Source: Mantamonas sphyraenae
Taxonomy: Eukaryota; CRuMs; Mantamonadidae
Direction of reading: 5' to 3'
Assembly (NCBI GenBank): GCA_026936335.1
Contig: JAPMXV010000014.1
Span: 1 to 64,000 of the forward strand
Length of the DNA stretch: 64,000 nt
Positions 1 to 11,873 of this stretch are shown piece by piece. Every line of letters begins with the position of its first letter. Position 1 is the stretch's first letter. The notes beneath the pieces are model-generated. The model saw only the letters and a list, made by a program, of their open reading frames with translations. It did no database searches and was not told the origin of the DNA. Position numbers and translations under genes: made by a program.

Positions 1-197
1 ACCCTAACCCTAACCCTAACCCTAACCCTAACCCTAACCCTAACCCTAACCCTAACCCTAACCCTAACCCTAACCCTAACCCTAACCCTAACCCTAACCC
101 TAACCCCTAACCCTAACCCTAACCCTAACCCTAACCCTAACCCTAACCCTAACCCTAACCCTAACCCTAACCCTAACCCTAACCCTAACCCTAACCC
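1..197. repeat. Telomeric repeat array (CCCTAA)n
   Basis: About 33 tandem CCCTAA units run from base 1 to 197, so the G-rich strand is TTAGGG running outward toward the left edge. One unit at about 104-107 has an extra C (CCCC). The array stops abruptly at 197 with no degenerate variants before unique sequence begins. This marks the window as a true chromosome end of a eukaryote with the common TTAGGG telomere type. Confidence 0.99.
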
Positions 198-467
198 ATA
201 TAGACCCTTCGTTGTGTTGTATGATGAGTCCGGTCTAGGTCATGTGAGTTGTGCTTGTGACCGCTGGCGGGGTGGCTGAGTTGGGTGGTGACATGGGGCA
301 GTGGGCAATGGGTGGGAGTGGAAATGTTGCTGGTGAGTGGACGTCGTCCTGCTTCGCCGCGCAGTCAGCACTGCCCCTCCGCCTTCAACCAAAATATCAC
401 AAACACCCACAACACCCTCCACCAGTCCAACACAATCCACGTACACCCCAGTACCACCACCACCATC
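198..467. other. Very short subtelomere / promoter region of the first gene
   Basis: Only 270 bp of unique sequence separates the last telomere unit from the first probable start codon. No satellite, transposon fragment or RNA gene is visible. From about 355 onward the + strand becomes C/A-rich and CCACCA-rich, like the pyrimidine-rich leaders of other genes here. Short open frames in this stretch have no recognisable content. Confidence 0.6.
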
Positions 468-3400
468 ATGGGCAAAGACTATTCGAGCACTCCGAAGCAA
501 CAACACACACCCAACACCTACCCAGCGTGCGTTCTGCCTTCCACTCCGTTTTCTGACTGCCCGCTTCTCCCGCTTCCACACCCCCTCCATGCTTCCGTCG
601 CTTCCCTCCACTCCTCTTCTGCATCTCCACTTCCCCACCACCACCGCTGCTGCCACCTCCGCTCTTCTACGATCCCCTCTCCCCTGTCACTGCCCTCCCC
701 GTTGCCAATATTCCGGTCGGCCAATCTCCTTCGTTTTTCCCTCTTTGCTCGTTCCAGCCTCCCCTCACCCCCGCTTTTGCCCTGACGGCGTCCATTGCAC
801 CTCCCGCTCACCGTTCCCACCCCGCCCCCCCCCCCCCCCTCCCGTCTCCCCAACAGCTACGCGTACATGGTCACTCCCATGGCTGCCCAGCCGTTTCCGA
901 ACATGCTGCCCGTCGCTGGCGTACAAAACCCGTACCAGCAACCACAACCACCCATCATCTGGGTCCCTGTCAACACCCACTCTCAGCAGCACCACGCATA
1001 TGCTCATCAGGGCCACCCATACTACGCCTACCCTCCTCCGCCGCCTCCTCAGCCGCGACAAACCGCCCAGATGCATTTCGCTCAGCCTCCGTTGCACCCT
1101 CCGCCTACTCAACCCACCACAAACCACAACCGCGTCCCCAAACGCATCAGCCCTGCATTCGTCGGCATCAACCGTACCACATCCACCACCACATCGTCGT
1201 CCTCCTCCCACCAGGGCACACGGCAGACTGGAGACAGCGACGACGACGACGAAGACCAAGACACACACACACATGACACCGGCGACGTGAAGGACCTGAT
1301 GTTCCTGAACTTTGGCCACATTGAACCACGGTCAATCTCCAGCAACTCAGAGTGGATGACCAGCTCATGGATGGAGGCGTGCGAAGAACACGGCGAGGCA
1401 AACGATGCAATCCACCAGCAAGTGGACGACGAGATGGAAACTCAGGGCGCACTCAGCTTCGCAGACACTGGTGATGCCATGGATGAGGAGTACATGCCGC
1501 AAGACGACAGCGACTACGACGCAGACGACATGGAGCAGGAGGACACGGACGATTGGCAGCCGAGACGCACAAGTAGAGGCCGCACACGACGATGCAGAGT
1601 CCACAGCAGTCGACATGCTGTTTCACAAAAGATGAAAGGCAGCGGACAGCGCAGGCGCAGGGTCACGGCTAACAGTGGCACCGAGACAGGAACGTCGAGC
1701 ACACTGGCAAGGAGTGCCAGGAACGGAGACAACGGCGCACTTAAGAACGCAGGGGTGGACAAGACGAACAAGTTGCCAGATGGTGTTGTGCGCAAAGGGT
1801 GGACATGGGGGTACAGTGACGAGCGCAGCCACAGCAACAAGAAGGGGCACACGGCACTGCTGAACCACCTGCACACCCTGGCCAATGAGCATCCTATCGA
1901 CGACATCCCCGACCTGATGACCCTGCAGGCGCGTGTTGTGGTCTGCCATGGCACCCTGTTGGCGCTGGTCCGACAGGTTCAGCTTGCCCTGGGCAACATT
2001 CCCCTCTCCCAGGGTGACGTGGCCTTCTGCCTCTCCCTTCTCGGCCGTGAGGTGGATCGACAGGCGTGCAGCCTTGCCATTGACCACGCTGGTCTGGCCA
2101 TGGGTGTGACAGAGGCTGGGTTGAAGGTGTGCTGGCTGGAGGAGCCACACGACCAAGGCGACCCCAACTACGCCCTCCTCCACCTCCTCATGATAGAGAT
2201 GGACACTTTCGGCGACAGGCCCCATCCCACCACCTGGAAGGAGCACGAGCAGACCCAACTGTGGCTGCAGGAAGCACGACGCCCTGCTGACAACGACAGC
2301 GACCCACACTGGACACATTGCGACTACGACAACCACCTCACCACCACCACAAAGGTGGATAAGTGGCATCCTGAGTATGTGCGCACTGGCTGGAGCAACA
2401 AGGCCGACGAGCGTGGTAGCTGCACGGCGCGGGAGTTCCAGACGCTGATGGCACACATGAAGGCATGCGCAGCCAAGCACCCTCGCCATCAGTACACATA
2501 CGAGAACGATGCACTGTGTGAGCTGATCAACAACGGCAGCCTGAACTCCCTGCTGCGACACATCATCCTGGCGCTGGGCAACGTTGGCGTGCCGCCTGTC
2601 GACCTGGTCTTCTTTGTCCGCCTCCTCAGGCCACGCCTCACCTACCAGCAGGTACGCCCTTCTATCAGCCTCACCCTCACCCGTGGCGTCACCCCCCTCT
2701 CCCTCAAGATCGCCTGGCTGGACAACCCCAAACCCAACGACGCCACACTGCACACCCTGCTCCACACCCTCATCGACCGCATCACACCCCACACCACCAC
2801 CCGTCCCACCACAGTCGACGCCGTCAACACCCTCGACATCCCAGAGCTCGTTCTGACCAAGCCTACAACGGAGAAGGTGATGGCCGTGGAGGATGGACTG
2901 CCAGATGGCGTTTTGCGCAGTGGCTGGACGTCCTGGCGCAAGAGCGAGCGCAGCCACAGCAACAAGAAGGAGCACACGGCACTGCTGAAGCACATGCACA
3001 CTCTGGCCAACGAGCATCGCATCGACGACATCCCCGACCTCATGACCCTGCAGGCGCGTGTTGTGGTCTGCCATGGCACCCTGGTGACGCTTGTCCGACA
3101 GATTCAGCTCGCTCTGGGCAACATTCACCTCTCCCAGGGCGACATGGCCTTCTGCCTCACCCTTCTCGGCCGTGACATTGATCAAAAGGCGTGCAGCCAT
3201 GCCATCCGCGACGCTGGTCTGGCCGTGGGTGTGACCAAGGCTGGGTTGAAGGTGTGCTGGCTGGAGGAACCACACGACCACGGCGACCCCAACTACGCCC
3301 TCCTCCACCTTCTCATGGCAGAGATGGACACTTTCGGCGACAGGCCCCATCCCAACACCTGGAAGGAGCACAAGCAGACCCAGCTGTGGCTGCAGAAAGC

Positions 3401-4037
3401 ACGACGCCCTGCTGACAACGACAGCGATCCACACTGGACACAGTGCGACTACGACCACCACCTCCCCACGGTGGAAAAGTGGCATCCTGAGTCTGTGCGC
3501 AGTGGCTGGAGCAATACCGCAGACGAGCGTGGCAGCTGCACGGCGCGGGAGTTCCAGACGCTGCTGGCACACATGAAGGCACGGGCAGCCAAGCATCCTC
3601 GCCATCAGCATGCACACGAGCACCAGGCACTGCGTGCGCTGATCAACAACGGCAGCCTGAACTCCCTGCTGCGACACATCATCCTGGCGCTGGGCAATGT
3701 TGGCGTGCCGCCTGTCGACCTGGCCTTCTTTGTCCGCCTCCTCAGACCACACGTCACTTACCAGCAGGTACGCGATGCCAGTAGCAATTCACTCACCCGC
3801 GGTGTCACCTCCCTCTCCCTCAAGATCGCATGGCTCGACAACCCCAAACCCAGCGACGCCACACTGCACACCCTCCTGCACACCCTCATCGACCGCATCA
3901 CACCCCACATCACCACCCGCCCCACCACCATCGCACTCGTCAACGCCTACCCCATCCCCGCCTTCACCCTCCCCAAGCGCAAAGACCTTTCCTCCTCCTC
4001 CTCCTCCTCCTCCTCCAAACGCCAGCGCCTCGAATGA
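468..4037 (+). CDS. Subtelomeric protein with tandemly duplicated 375-residue module, function unknown
   Basis: Exon 1 is 468-526 and exon 2 is 857-4037 (phase 2), giving 1079 aa. The intron starts GTGCGT, contains CTGAC near 783, and ends in a long C/T tract plus CAACAG; splicing joins two coding frames exactly. Residues to about 130 are Pro/Gln/His-rich, about 150-290 are acidic. A module beginning LPDGVVRKGW (about residue 326) recurs at about residue 701 as LPDGVLRSGW, 1125 bp later. Each module has two related halves, the second starting WHPE(Y/S)VR(T/S)GW, and both halves share a block like ALGNVGVPPVDL...LLRP. The tail is poly-Ser followed by KRQRLE, a possible nuclear signal. I do not recognise the fold. 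The exon structure is inferred from frame and splice motifs. A start at an upstream frame cannot be excluded. Confidence 0.8.
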
Positions 4038-4144
4038 ATGCTTGCCACCCTCCACAAGCTCCACCTCCGTGCCGTCCGTCAGATGCGTCGTGAACGCCTC
4101 GCCAATCACGTCGCCAAACATCTCCGACGCCACTGGCAAAAGGG

Positions 4145-4258
4145 CCAAGATCGGTGGCAACTTCACACGGAAGAATGCAGGCGTGCACAAGACGAACAAG
4201 GTTCCGTATGGTGTTGTGCGAGATGGGAGATGGGTGGAGCGAAACGCGAACACGAGTG
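4145..4258 (+). pseudogene. Orphan fragment of the subtelomeric 375-residue module
   Basis: Just after the stop of the preceding gene and in another frame lies a translation containing KNAGVHKTNKVPYGVVRDG, closely matching KNAGVDKTNKLPDGVVRKG at 1743-1800 of the full gene. The DNA around 4171-4228 is correspondingly similar to 1743-1800. Similarity fades after about 4235 and no rest of the module follows. It looks like the remnant of a third module copy left by unequal exchange or truncation. It overlaps the upstream region of the next gene. Confidence 0.7.
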
Positions 4259-4334
4259 TTCCGATCCCGCCAGCGGGCACAACACAAACTCCACACTCGC
4301 CCAGAACTTTTCATCGGGGGAAAACGGTGCGACG

Positions 4335-6384
4335 ATGACTTCCCATGATGATCACACGGCAGAAGCTCAATGTGCACGCAACGAAGAACGGCGAAACAGG
4401 CTACATGAAATCCGCACCGTTTTCGAGCCGAGTCCTTGCTTTTGGCTCTGCTCCACTTGCAAAGAAAAAGCTGATGATTTTCGTGGAGTTAATATGCAGG
4501 CTAAGCGTTGCAGCGTCTGTGGATCGGGATCGGGGGAAGGCCTGTCCAAATACGTTCGGGCCGCCGCCCTTTTTTTCAGACGACGCACATGGGCACTCGG
4601 AAGACACGGTGTGGTTGGTACCCAGTTCAGACCATGATGAGACACAGGAGGAGACTCATGGACAAAGCTCCAAGCTCATGCAGCATGATTCCGATGAAAA
4701 CGAGCGTCCACGCGGTTGGCAGCTTCTGGCCAATGCAAAGCGAAGATTCAAGGTTTGCAAGAACATTGCACAGTTTGGTTTCTGTGAGGACGATTCTGGC
4801 AAGCAGTGCAGACGTGGAGCTCACTACAGCGAGGAGGTTTGGTTGAATCCACCCCAGGAAGTTGTCGACGAATACCTGATGAACAAGGGGCCCACAATCG
4901 ACCAGACTTACCGCACACAACCGTGCCCTTGGAAGGAACATTGTCCGATGGGCCCTGTGTGTTCCTTCACTCATTCTCACAACAAGCCGGAGGGGGTGGA
5001 CGAATGGTTCGCCCAAACCCTTCCGCGCCTCCTTGACAACGAATGGGTGAAACTGAGGCAGTGGGTGCATGTTGCACGCACGGTAAGCCAGCTGGACTGC
5101 ATCAAGCAGCTCCCACAATCGAAAATGCAGACCATCCAGCGGAACCTGCAAGGCGCGGATGAGGTCGACCCAGAATGTCTCAAGATTCAGGATGACTTTG
5201 GCGGTTTGCTGAAGAGCGCCACGTGGGGCGATCAGCACGTGTTCGTGGTGCCTTTAGAATGGGAACAACTTCACAGCGCACCGTGTGTTGAAGCACACTC
5301 GTCAAGTGCAGGCGACGCCTTGATCTTTATGAACGAGTACACCTGGATCCGACAACCGAAGGACGAGGATGCGGGAGGCATTGTATGTGGGCAGATTGTA
5401 CCGCAGGATGACTACGAGATAGTAGATGTGGACAACATGGACGCGACGGCAAAGGAAGACTTCTTCACCGGCGTACTCGATGCGTTGCTCGAGCTTGCCG
5501 CGGAGTGCAAGTAGGTTGTGAGGAATTATTGCGACCATGATGGAGCCACCAGCACTCACACCACGACCCACCACCACAGCCAGTGGCCCTGTGCCTTGCC
5601 GTGCAAACTGGACAAGGCGCAGTTGCAACGGAAGCCGGCTTCTCACAGCGGAAGCGAAAAGGCACAGTTCAGGGTTCTTGGCATCTTGCCGAGCGCAATT
5701 TCACGTCACACACTCATCTACGTCGCCGAATCCTTGGGTGCTCTGCTTGGTGACGTACTGCAGCTGGAAGCCGCGTCCGCACAAAAGCTCGTTGACGATG
5801 TGCTGCAAAATGACAAGTACAGCCAGCACATGGAAGATTACACCTCTGCATTGGATGCATTCAATGCACGCAGAGAAGAAATGCTCGAGCATGCCAGGCA
5901 ATGTTGCTCGCTGGCAACGTGGTGCGATGATCGGCCGTCACTGCTGGGCTCCTCAATCCTTCTTGAACGGCTCCGGCAAGGCATGTTCTGGATGCTGGAA
6001 GAAGCACTGACCACAAATGAGGTTCATAGCTGGGATGAAGTTGTCAATGAGAGCATGGACACATGGGAAGGAATCAAGTTCACACGCGATGTCAAGGACT
6101 CTTCAGGCCAGCTCAACTCCGAAACCAACACAGCCATTGTACGGGTGTGGTCTGAGCTCCTCCTGTGGTCTGTTTTCCGAATCAATGACCCCGGAACAGA
6201 GGCGGTGTTGAACAGCAACGGCGTGTACGATCTGAACGCACTTCTCTTGAACGCATTGGACTCAAACGCAGGAACGACGGTGGATCAGCTGTGGACTGCA
6301 GTGGAAAGGGTTGAAAGAAAGCGCCGTGATCACAAGATTGGTGGTTTGATTTCCTACCTCGCGTTCAAGCGGAGCTTGAAATGA
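4335..6384 (+). CDS. CCCH zinc-finger protein with N-terminal CxxC/CxxC finger
   Basis: Proposed exons are 4335-5510 and 5580-6384. The 69-bp intron has donor GTAGGT and acceptor CACAG, and joins two open frames in phase. Near residues 35-65 there is a WLCSTC...RCSVCG zinc finger resembling RanBP2 or zinc-ribbon types. Two CCCH fingers follow: Cx8Cx7Cx3H near residue 140 and Cx5Cx5Cx3H near 195 (CPWKEHCPMGPVCSFTH). CCCH fingers usually bind RNA. The remaining C-terminal 250 residues are alpha-helical-looking and unrecognised. The zinc finger and the CCCH part are in different frames: a +1 break lies on the T7 run at 4570-4576, and removing one T gives 659 codons plus stop. TTTTTTTCAG there also mimics a splice acceptor, but no good in-phase donor exists. 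Confidence 0.72.
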
Positions 6385-6430
6385 AATCTCCCCAACACCG
6401 AGCACAAATGTTTTGTTTGCCTTCCCCCGC

Positions 6431-7000
6431 TCACAGCCATCCAGGCGGATCTGCCGGCACAGACACCAACTCGGGGTCAAATAGTTCGATAAACTGCTCA
6501 TTGAGCATCTGCGTCCCGTCCTGCGGCGAGAACCGCCGGTACTCTTCAAAAATGCTCGCCAAGTTCCACCTTTGCAGCACCCGAAGACATCCAATCAGCG
6601 TCCCTGTGCTCTCCGAGCCCAGTGTGTCCATCACCAGCACCGGAAACGCCTCTGTATCCAGCACAATCTCCAACGCTGCCAGCACCGTTTCCTCCGACGA
6701 GCTTCCCCCTCCGCCGCGCTTCCCTTTGTTCGACCCCAGCTGCTCGAGTGCGATCCCCTGCTCCCGCGCAAAGTCCACCAGCGTCTCCGGCGGTTCCTCT
6801 GCCTCCAAAAACACAATTGTCCGCAGCTTCAGCGTCTCCAGGAACGGGATGTTCAGCTGCGTGGGGACCCCGCTCCTGTACAAGTCCGGTTCTCCCTCCA
6901 CCTGGCCAAAGTTGCTCGGCGGGATCAGCAACGTGTTGCGCAGCAACCTATGTTTCCTCTTTGTCTTGCGCACCTGCTCCACGCCCTTTTCCTCGCTCAT
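6431..7000 (-). CDS. Oca/Siw14-family tyrosine phosphatase-like protein with degenerate active site
   Basis: 189 aa, single exon, starting MSEEKG; the slightly longer frame opens only with GTG. The body matches the plant/fungal atypical dual-specificity phosphatase family (Siw14, Oca1, Oca2): FGQVEGEPDLYRSGVP near the N-terminus, then LKLRTIVFLEAEEP and GCLRVLQRWNLASIFEEYRRF after the P-loop. In active members the loop reads HCxxGxxRTG. Here the aligned stretch is MDTLGSESTGT, so the nucleophilic Cys and the Arg are both replaced. By family knowledge this should be catalytically dead, as in some yeast Oca paralogs. It converges with the CCCH gene 46 bp away. Confidence 0.85.
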   Translation of the reverse strand: MSEEKGVEQVRKTKRKHRLLRNTLLIPPSNFGQVEGEPDLYRSGVPTQLNIPFLETLKLRTIVFLEAEEPPETLVDFAREQGIALEQLGSNKGKRGGGGSSSEETVLAALEIVLDTEAFPVLVMDTLGSESTGTLIGCLRVLQRWNLASIFEEYRRFSPQDGTQMLNEQFIELFDPELVSVPADPPGWL

Positions 7001-7238
7001 GACGCCGCGGAAAAACACACGAAAACGCTGGCCCCTTCACCGCACCTCCCTCCCCTCACCTCCCCTCACCTCTCTCCCCCCCCCCCCACCCACCCCACCC
7101 CTTCCACTCCCTCCACCTCCCTCCACCTCCCTCCCCCCCCTCCCCAACCACCTCCACACCCGACAAACCCCGTCCTACATTCCATTCCTCCCCCTCTCCC
7201 ACTCTCTCTCCCACTCTCTCCCACCCTCGACACCCACC

Positions 7239-9170
<1,932 letters not shown>

Positions 9171-9233
9171 GCTTCGAGGTCTGGCTTCAAAAGGGTTTTC
9201 CTGTGACACACCCCGCGCGCCATCCGCAAACGC

Positions 9234-9321
9234 CACCCAACCAACCCACCCAACCAACCCACCCAACCCACCCAACCAACCCACCCAACCCACCCAACCC
9301 CACCCAACCCCATCCAAACCC
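9234..9321. repeat. CCCAAC/CCAACC minisatellite upstream of DLD
   Basis: A tract of interspersed CCCAACC, CCAACCAACC and CCACCC units fills most of the 164 bp between the prefoldin 2 stop and the DLD start codon. On the DLD sense strand it reads as many closely spaced GGGT and GGTTGG runs, so it could form G-quadruplexes in the promoter or 5' leader. It is not telomeric (no CCCTAA units). Confidence 0.85.
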
Positions 9322-9334
9322 ATTTCCATTCCAA

Positions 9335-10001
9335 TCACACCAAAACTCCCGCCCCGCCAGGTCCGTCCTCAGACTCCTGCCCCTTGGACGACCCACTCCT
9401 GCCGCCTCCCTGCTGCTGTCCCTCCGCACGGATCCCATACTTCTTGCTAAACTCCAACAAGCCCGCCTCCAGCTCCTGCAGCCTGCTCTCCAGGTTGCTC
9501 TGCAGCTCCTGGATCATCGTCCTGTTCTCCTCCACCGCAGGCAGCACCTCTCCCACCGTGCGCTCGCACAGCACACCTCCCACCATACGGAAGCACTTGC
9601 GCGACTCTTCCATCGGCTTCAGCGTCTCGATCACGAGCCTGGTTTCCTCGCACGCGTCAGTTGATCACCCCCACAGCCCAACCGCCAGAAACCGCCGCAC
9701 AAACCCGCCCCTTTCCCTCCTCCCTCTCCCTCCCCCAAATCACACTCCACACTCCAGCCCACCCTCTCCCTCCCCGTCACTCTCTCCCTCCCTCCCGCTC
9801 ATCGCCCTTGCCCGCATCCACGCCCGTCTTCCCGCCCTTCCCTCCCCGCCCAAGCCCTCTCGCATTCCCGCGCCAAATTTCCCAAAAAACTCACGTGTGC
9901 TCCTTCGCCTCCTGCTGCAGCTCGATGATCTTGTTCCTCGTGCTGTCCACCTCAGCCTTCATTTCCTTGTACCGCTCGATGATCTGTTGCTGCATCGACA
10001 T
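9335..10001 (-). CDS. PFDN2: Prefoldin subunit 2
   Basis: Exons 10001-9895 and 9638-9335 give 136 aa. Prefoldin is the cytosolic hexameric co-chaperone that passes nascent actin and tubulin to CCT. The N-terminal helix (QQIIERYKEMKAEVDSTRNK) and C-terminal helix flank the diagnostic hairpin TLKPMEESRKCFRMVGGVL.ERTVGEVLP, the best-known signature of the beta-class subunit 2. The intron has donor GTGAGT and a CTGAC only about 20 nt before the CAG acceptor. Length fits the family (about 110-155 aa). It is divergent from the Bub2-like gene, with 58 bp between the two start codons. Confidence 0.93.
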
Positions 10002-10059
10002 CCTGAACCTCGCTTTCTGCTCTGCCCGCCCGCGCCCCACAAGCCAAACTCCCCCCACC
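10002..10059. promoter_or_regulatory. 58-bp bidirectional intergenic region (PFDN2 / Bub2-like)
   Basis: Start codons of the two divergent genes at 10001 (-) and 10060 (+) are separated by only 58 bp. The stretch is C-rich on the + strand, with no TATA-like box. It must hold both leaders and any core promoter, so the two promoters are shared or overlap. This is inferred from geometry alone. Confidence 0.55.
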
Positions 10060-11760
10060 ATGGCCGATCTCCAGGCTCGCCTTGCCAAGTTCAAGGACAA
10101 GAACGACGAGAACCTGGGCACAGACGCAGAGGACTCCGACTGGGACGACTGGGACGACGCAGACCTCACCGCCCCGTCTCCTGACCCGGCCCCTTCCACA
10201 GCCGCCACCAAACCCGACCTCTCTCGCTTTCGCGACTCTCCCTCCCCCAACAACAACGACGACGACGACGACGATGACTGGGGTGACATGGACAGTCCCC
10301 CCAAGCAGCTCCAGCTGCCTGCTGCCCCTTCCACAGCCGCCACCAAACCCGACCTCTCTCGCTTTCGCGACTCTCCCTCCCCAACCGACAACAACGACGA
10401 CGACGACGACAAAGACTGGGGCGACATGGACGACGACGACAACAACGACCACAACGACGACACAAACACCCTCGACAAGCCAGCTGCCGCCCAGCCCTCC
10501 ACACGACCGTCTGCTGCAAGCGCACCCAAGCGCAAAAGCCAGATGAACACAATCACCTTGGACTCCCCCGAGTTCCACGCCATGATGAAGAACATCCAAA
10601 GCCCGTCCCCCAAACCAAAGACTGCCGGCCGTCGCGCAGGTGCCTCCCCGTCCCAGTTCCACTCCCTCCGCCTTGACAACAAGGTCAGCGCAAAGCAATT
10701 CGGCTCCCTCTCCCGCTACAAGCACAAACGCAGTGCCAGCGACACCCTCCAACTCTCGGGCAAACTCAGCGTCCAGCTCTCCTCTCCCGACGACGGTCTC
10801 GACGACCTCGAATGCACACGCATCTGCTCCCTCTTCCAGGACAACCTCGACGGCTCCGGCGGCCCCGAAGGCCTTGCCGCCCTCCGTTCTCTCATCCTCA
10901 CCCACAAGGGCATCCCTTCCGCCACCTCCTCCTCCGACTCATCCTCCACCTCAAACTCCACAGATACCTCCACCTCCACCTCCACAGATTCCGACTCGCC
11001 ATGCTCCCTGCGCGGCAAAGTCTGGAAGGCCCTCCTCCGTGTCGGCCGCCTCGACGCCTCCCGTTACATCGACCTCCTCACAAAGGGCCCCTCCCGCCTG
11101 GGCGACAAACTACGCAACGACACCTTTCGCACCTTCAAAACAGACGCTCTTTTCAAGAGCCGCGTCCCCGAAGAGCAGCTCATTCGCGTCCTCGACGCCT
11201 TTGTCCACTCCTGCCCCTCCGACGGCAAGCTCGGCTACGTCCAGGGCATGAATGTCCTCCTCGCCCCGTTTCTCTACGTCATGCCCGAGCTTGACGCCTT
11301 TACAGCCTACGAACGCTTCATCAAGCTCCACCTGCCCCGCTACGTTTACCCGTCCCTCGACGGCGCACACGACGGCGCAGAGCTCGTCGACGAGGTCCTT
11401 GCCGTCGCAGACCCCGAACTTTATAACCACCTCCGCTCCTACGAGCTCTCGGGCCAGATCTACGCCTTTAGCTCCGTCCTCGCCGTCTTTGGCGGCTCCC
11501 CGCCTCTCAACGAGCTCCTCCGCCTCTGGGACTTTCTCCTTGCCTTTGGCGTCCACCTCAACATCATTTGCATTGTATCCCAGGTCCTCCTCATGAAGGA
11601 GGACCTCATGGCCAGCGACAACCCGGGCGACATCCTTGGCCGCAGCGACTCGGGCTTCCCCGACCTCGACGCCGCCGTCCTCATCGACATGACTGTACAG
11701 ATTGCCGGCCAGCTTCCCGACCGCCTCTTTGCTCGCCTCGTCGACCATCCGCTGGCCTAG
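10060..11760 (+). CDS. TBC-domain GTPase-activating protein, Bub2/Cdc16-like
   Basis: 566 aa, one exon, starting MADLQARLAKF. The first 230 residues are acidic and low-complexity, with a repeated block (STAATKPDLSRFRDSPSP, twice) next to Asp runs. The TBC domain covers about residues 310-560: LRGKVWKALL, the arginine-finger segment RNDTFRT (about 350) and the glutamine-finger segment YVQGMNVLLAPFLY (about 393), then FGVHLNIICIVSQ. The order and spacing resemble Bub2, the GAP for a Tem1-type GTPase in the spindle-position/mitotic-exit pathway. Both catalytic fingers are present, so it should be active. The exact Rab or Tem1-like partner is not readable from sequence. The long acidic N-terminus is unusual for Bub2. 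Confidence 0.85.
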   Translation: MADLQARLAKFKDKNDENLGTDAEDSDWDDWDDADLTAPSPDPAPSTAATKPDLSRFRDSPSPNNNDDDDDDDWGDMDSPPKQLQLPAAPSTAATKPDLSRFRDSPSPTDNNDDDDDKDWGDMDDDDNNDHNDDTNTLDKPAAAQPSTRPSAASAPKRKSQMNTITLDSPEFHAMMKNIQSPSPKPKTAGRRAGASPSQFHSLRLDNKVSAKQFGSLSRYKHKRSASDTLQLSGKLSVQLSSPDDGLDDLECTRICSLFQDNLDGSGGPEGLAALRSLILTHKGIPSATSSSDSSSTSNSTDTSTSTSTDSDSPCSLRGKVWKALLRVGRLDASRYIDLLTKGPSRLGDKLRNDTFRTFKTDALFKSRVPEEQLIRVLDAFVHSCPSDGKLGYVQGMNVLLAPFLYVMPELDAFTAYERFIKLHLPRYVYPSLDGAHDGAELVDEVLAVADPELYNHLRSYELSGQIYAFSSVLAVFGGSPPLNELLRLWDFLLAFGVHLNIICIVSQVLLMKEDLMASDNPGDILGRSDSGFPDLDAAVLIDMTVQIAGQLPDRLFARLVDHPLA

Positions 11761-11873
11761 CCCCGGAAATGCAACCCATCAACACCACTCCTTTTCACTC
11801 CAATGACCTCATCCCTTTCTCAAATACTGTCCGGCTTTTTACTGGCCTATGCCTTGCGCCTCCATCCCTCCGC

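Noticed and set aside
251-556. Small + frame in the subtelomere
   Set aside because: No recognisable content; it overlaps exon 1 of the module gene in another frame and is biased by CCACCA-rich leader sequence.
1623-3752. 709-residue open frame antisense to the subtelomeric gene
   Set aside because: It mirrors the repeats of the + gene, lacks its own domain content, and is explained by the high-GC codon usage of the opposite strand.
4570-4579. TTTTTTTCAG as a splice acceptor in the CCCH gene
   Set aside because: No in-phase donor of the kind used here exists upstream without deleting the second CxxC pair; a one-base T-run error explains the frame change better.
9234-9321. Interstitial telomere tract
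   Set aside because: Units are CCCAAC/CCAACC, not CCCTAA.
9234-9330. CRISPR-like array
   Set aside because: Short simple repeats without unique spacers, in a eukaryotic chromosome.
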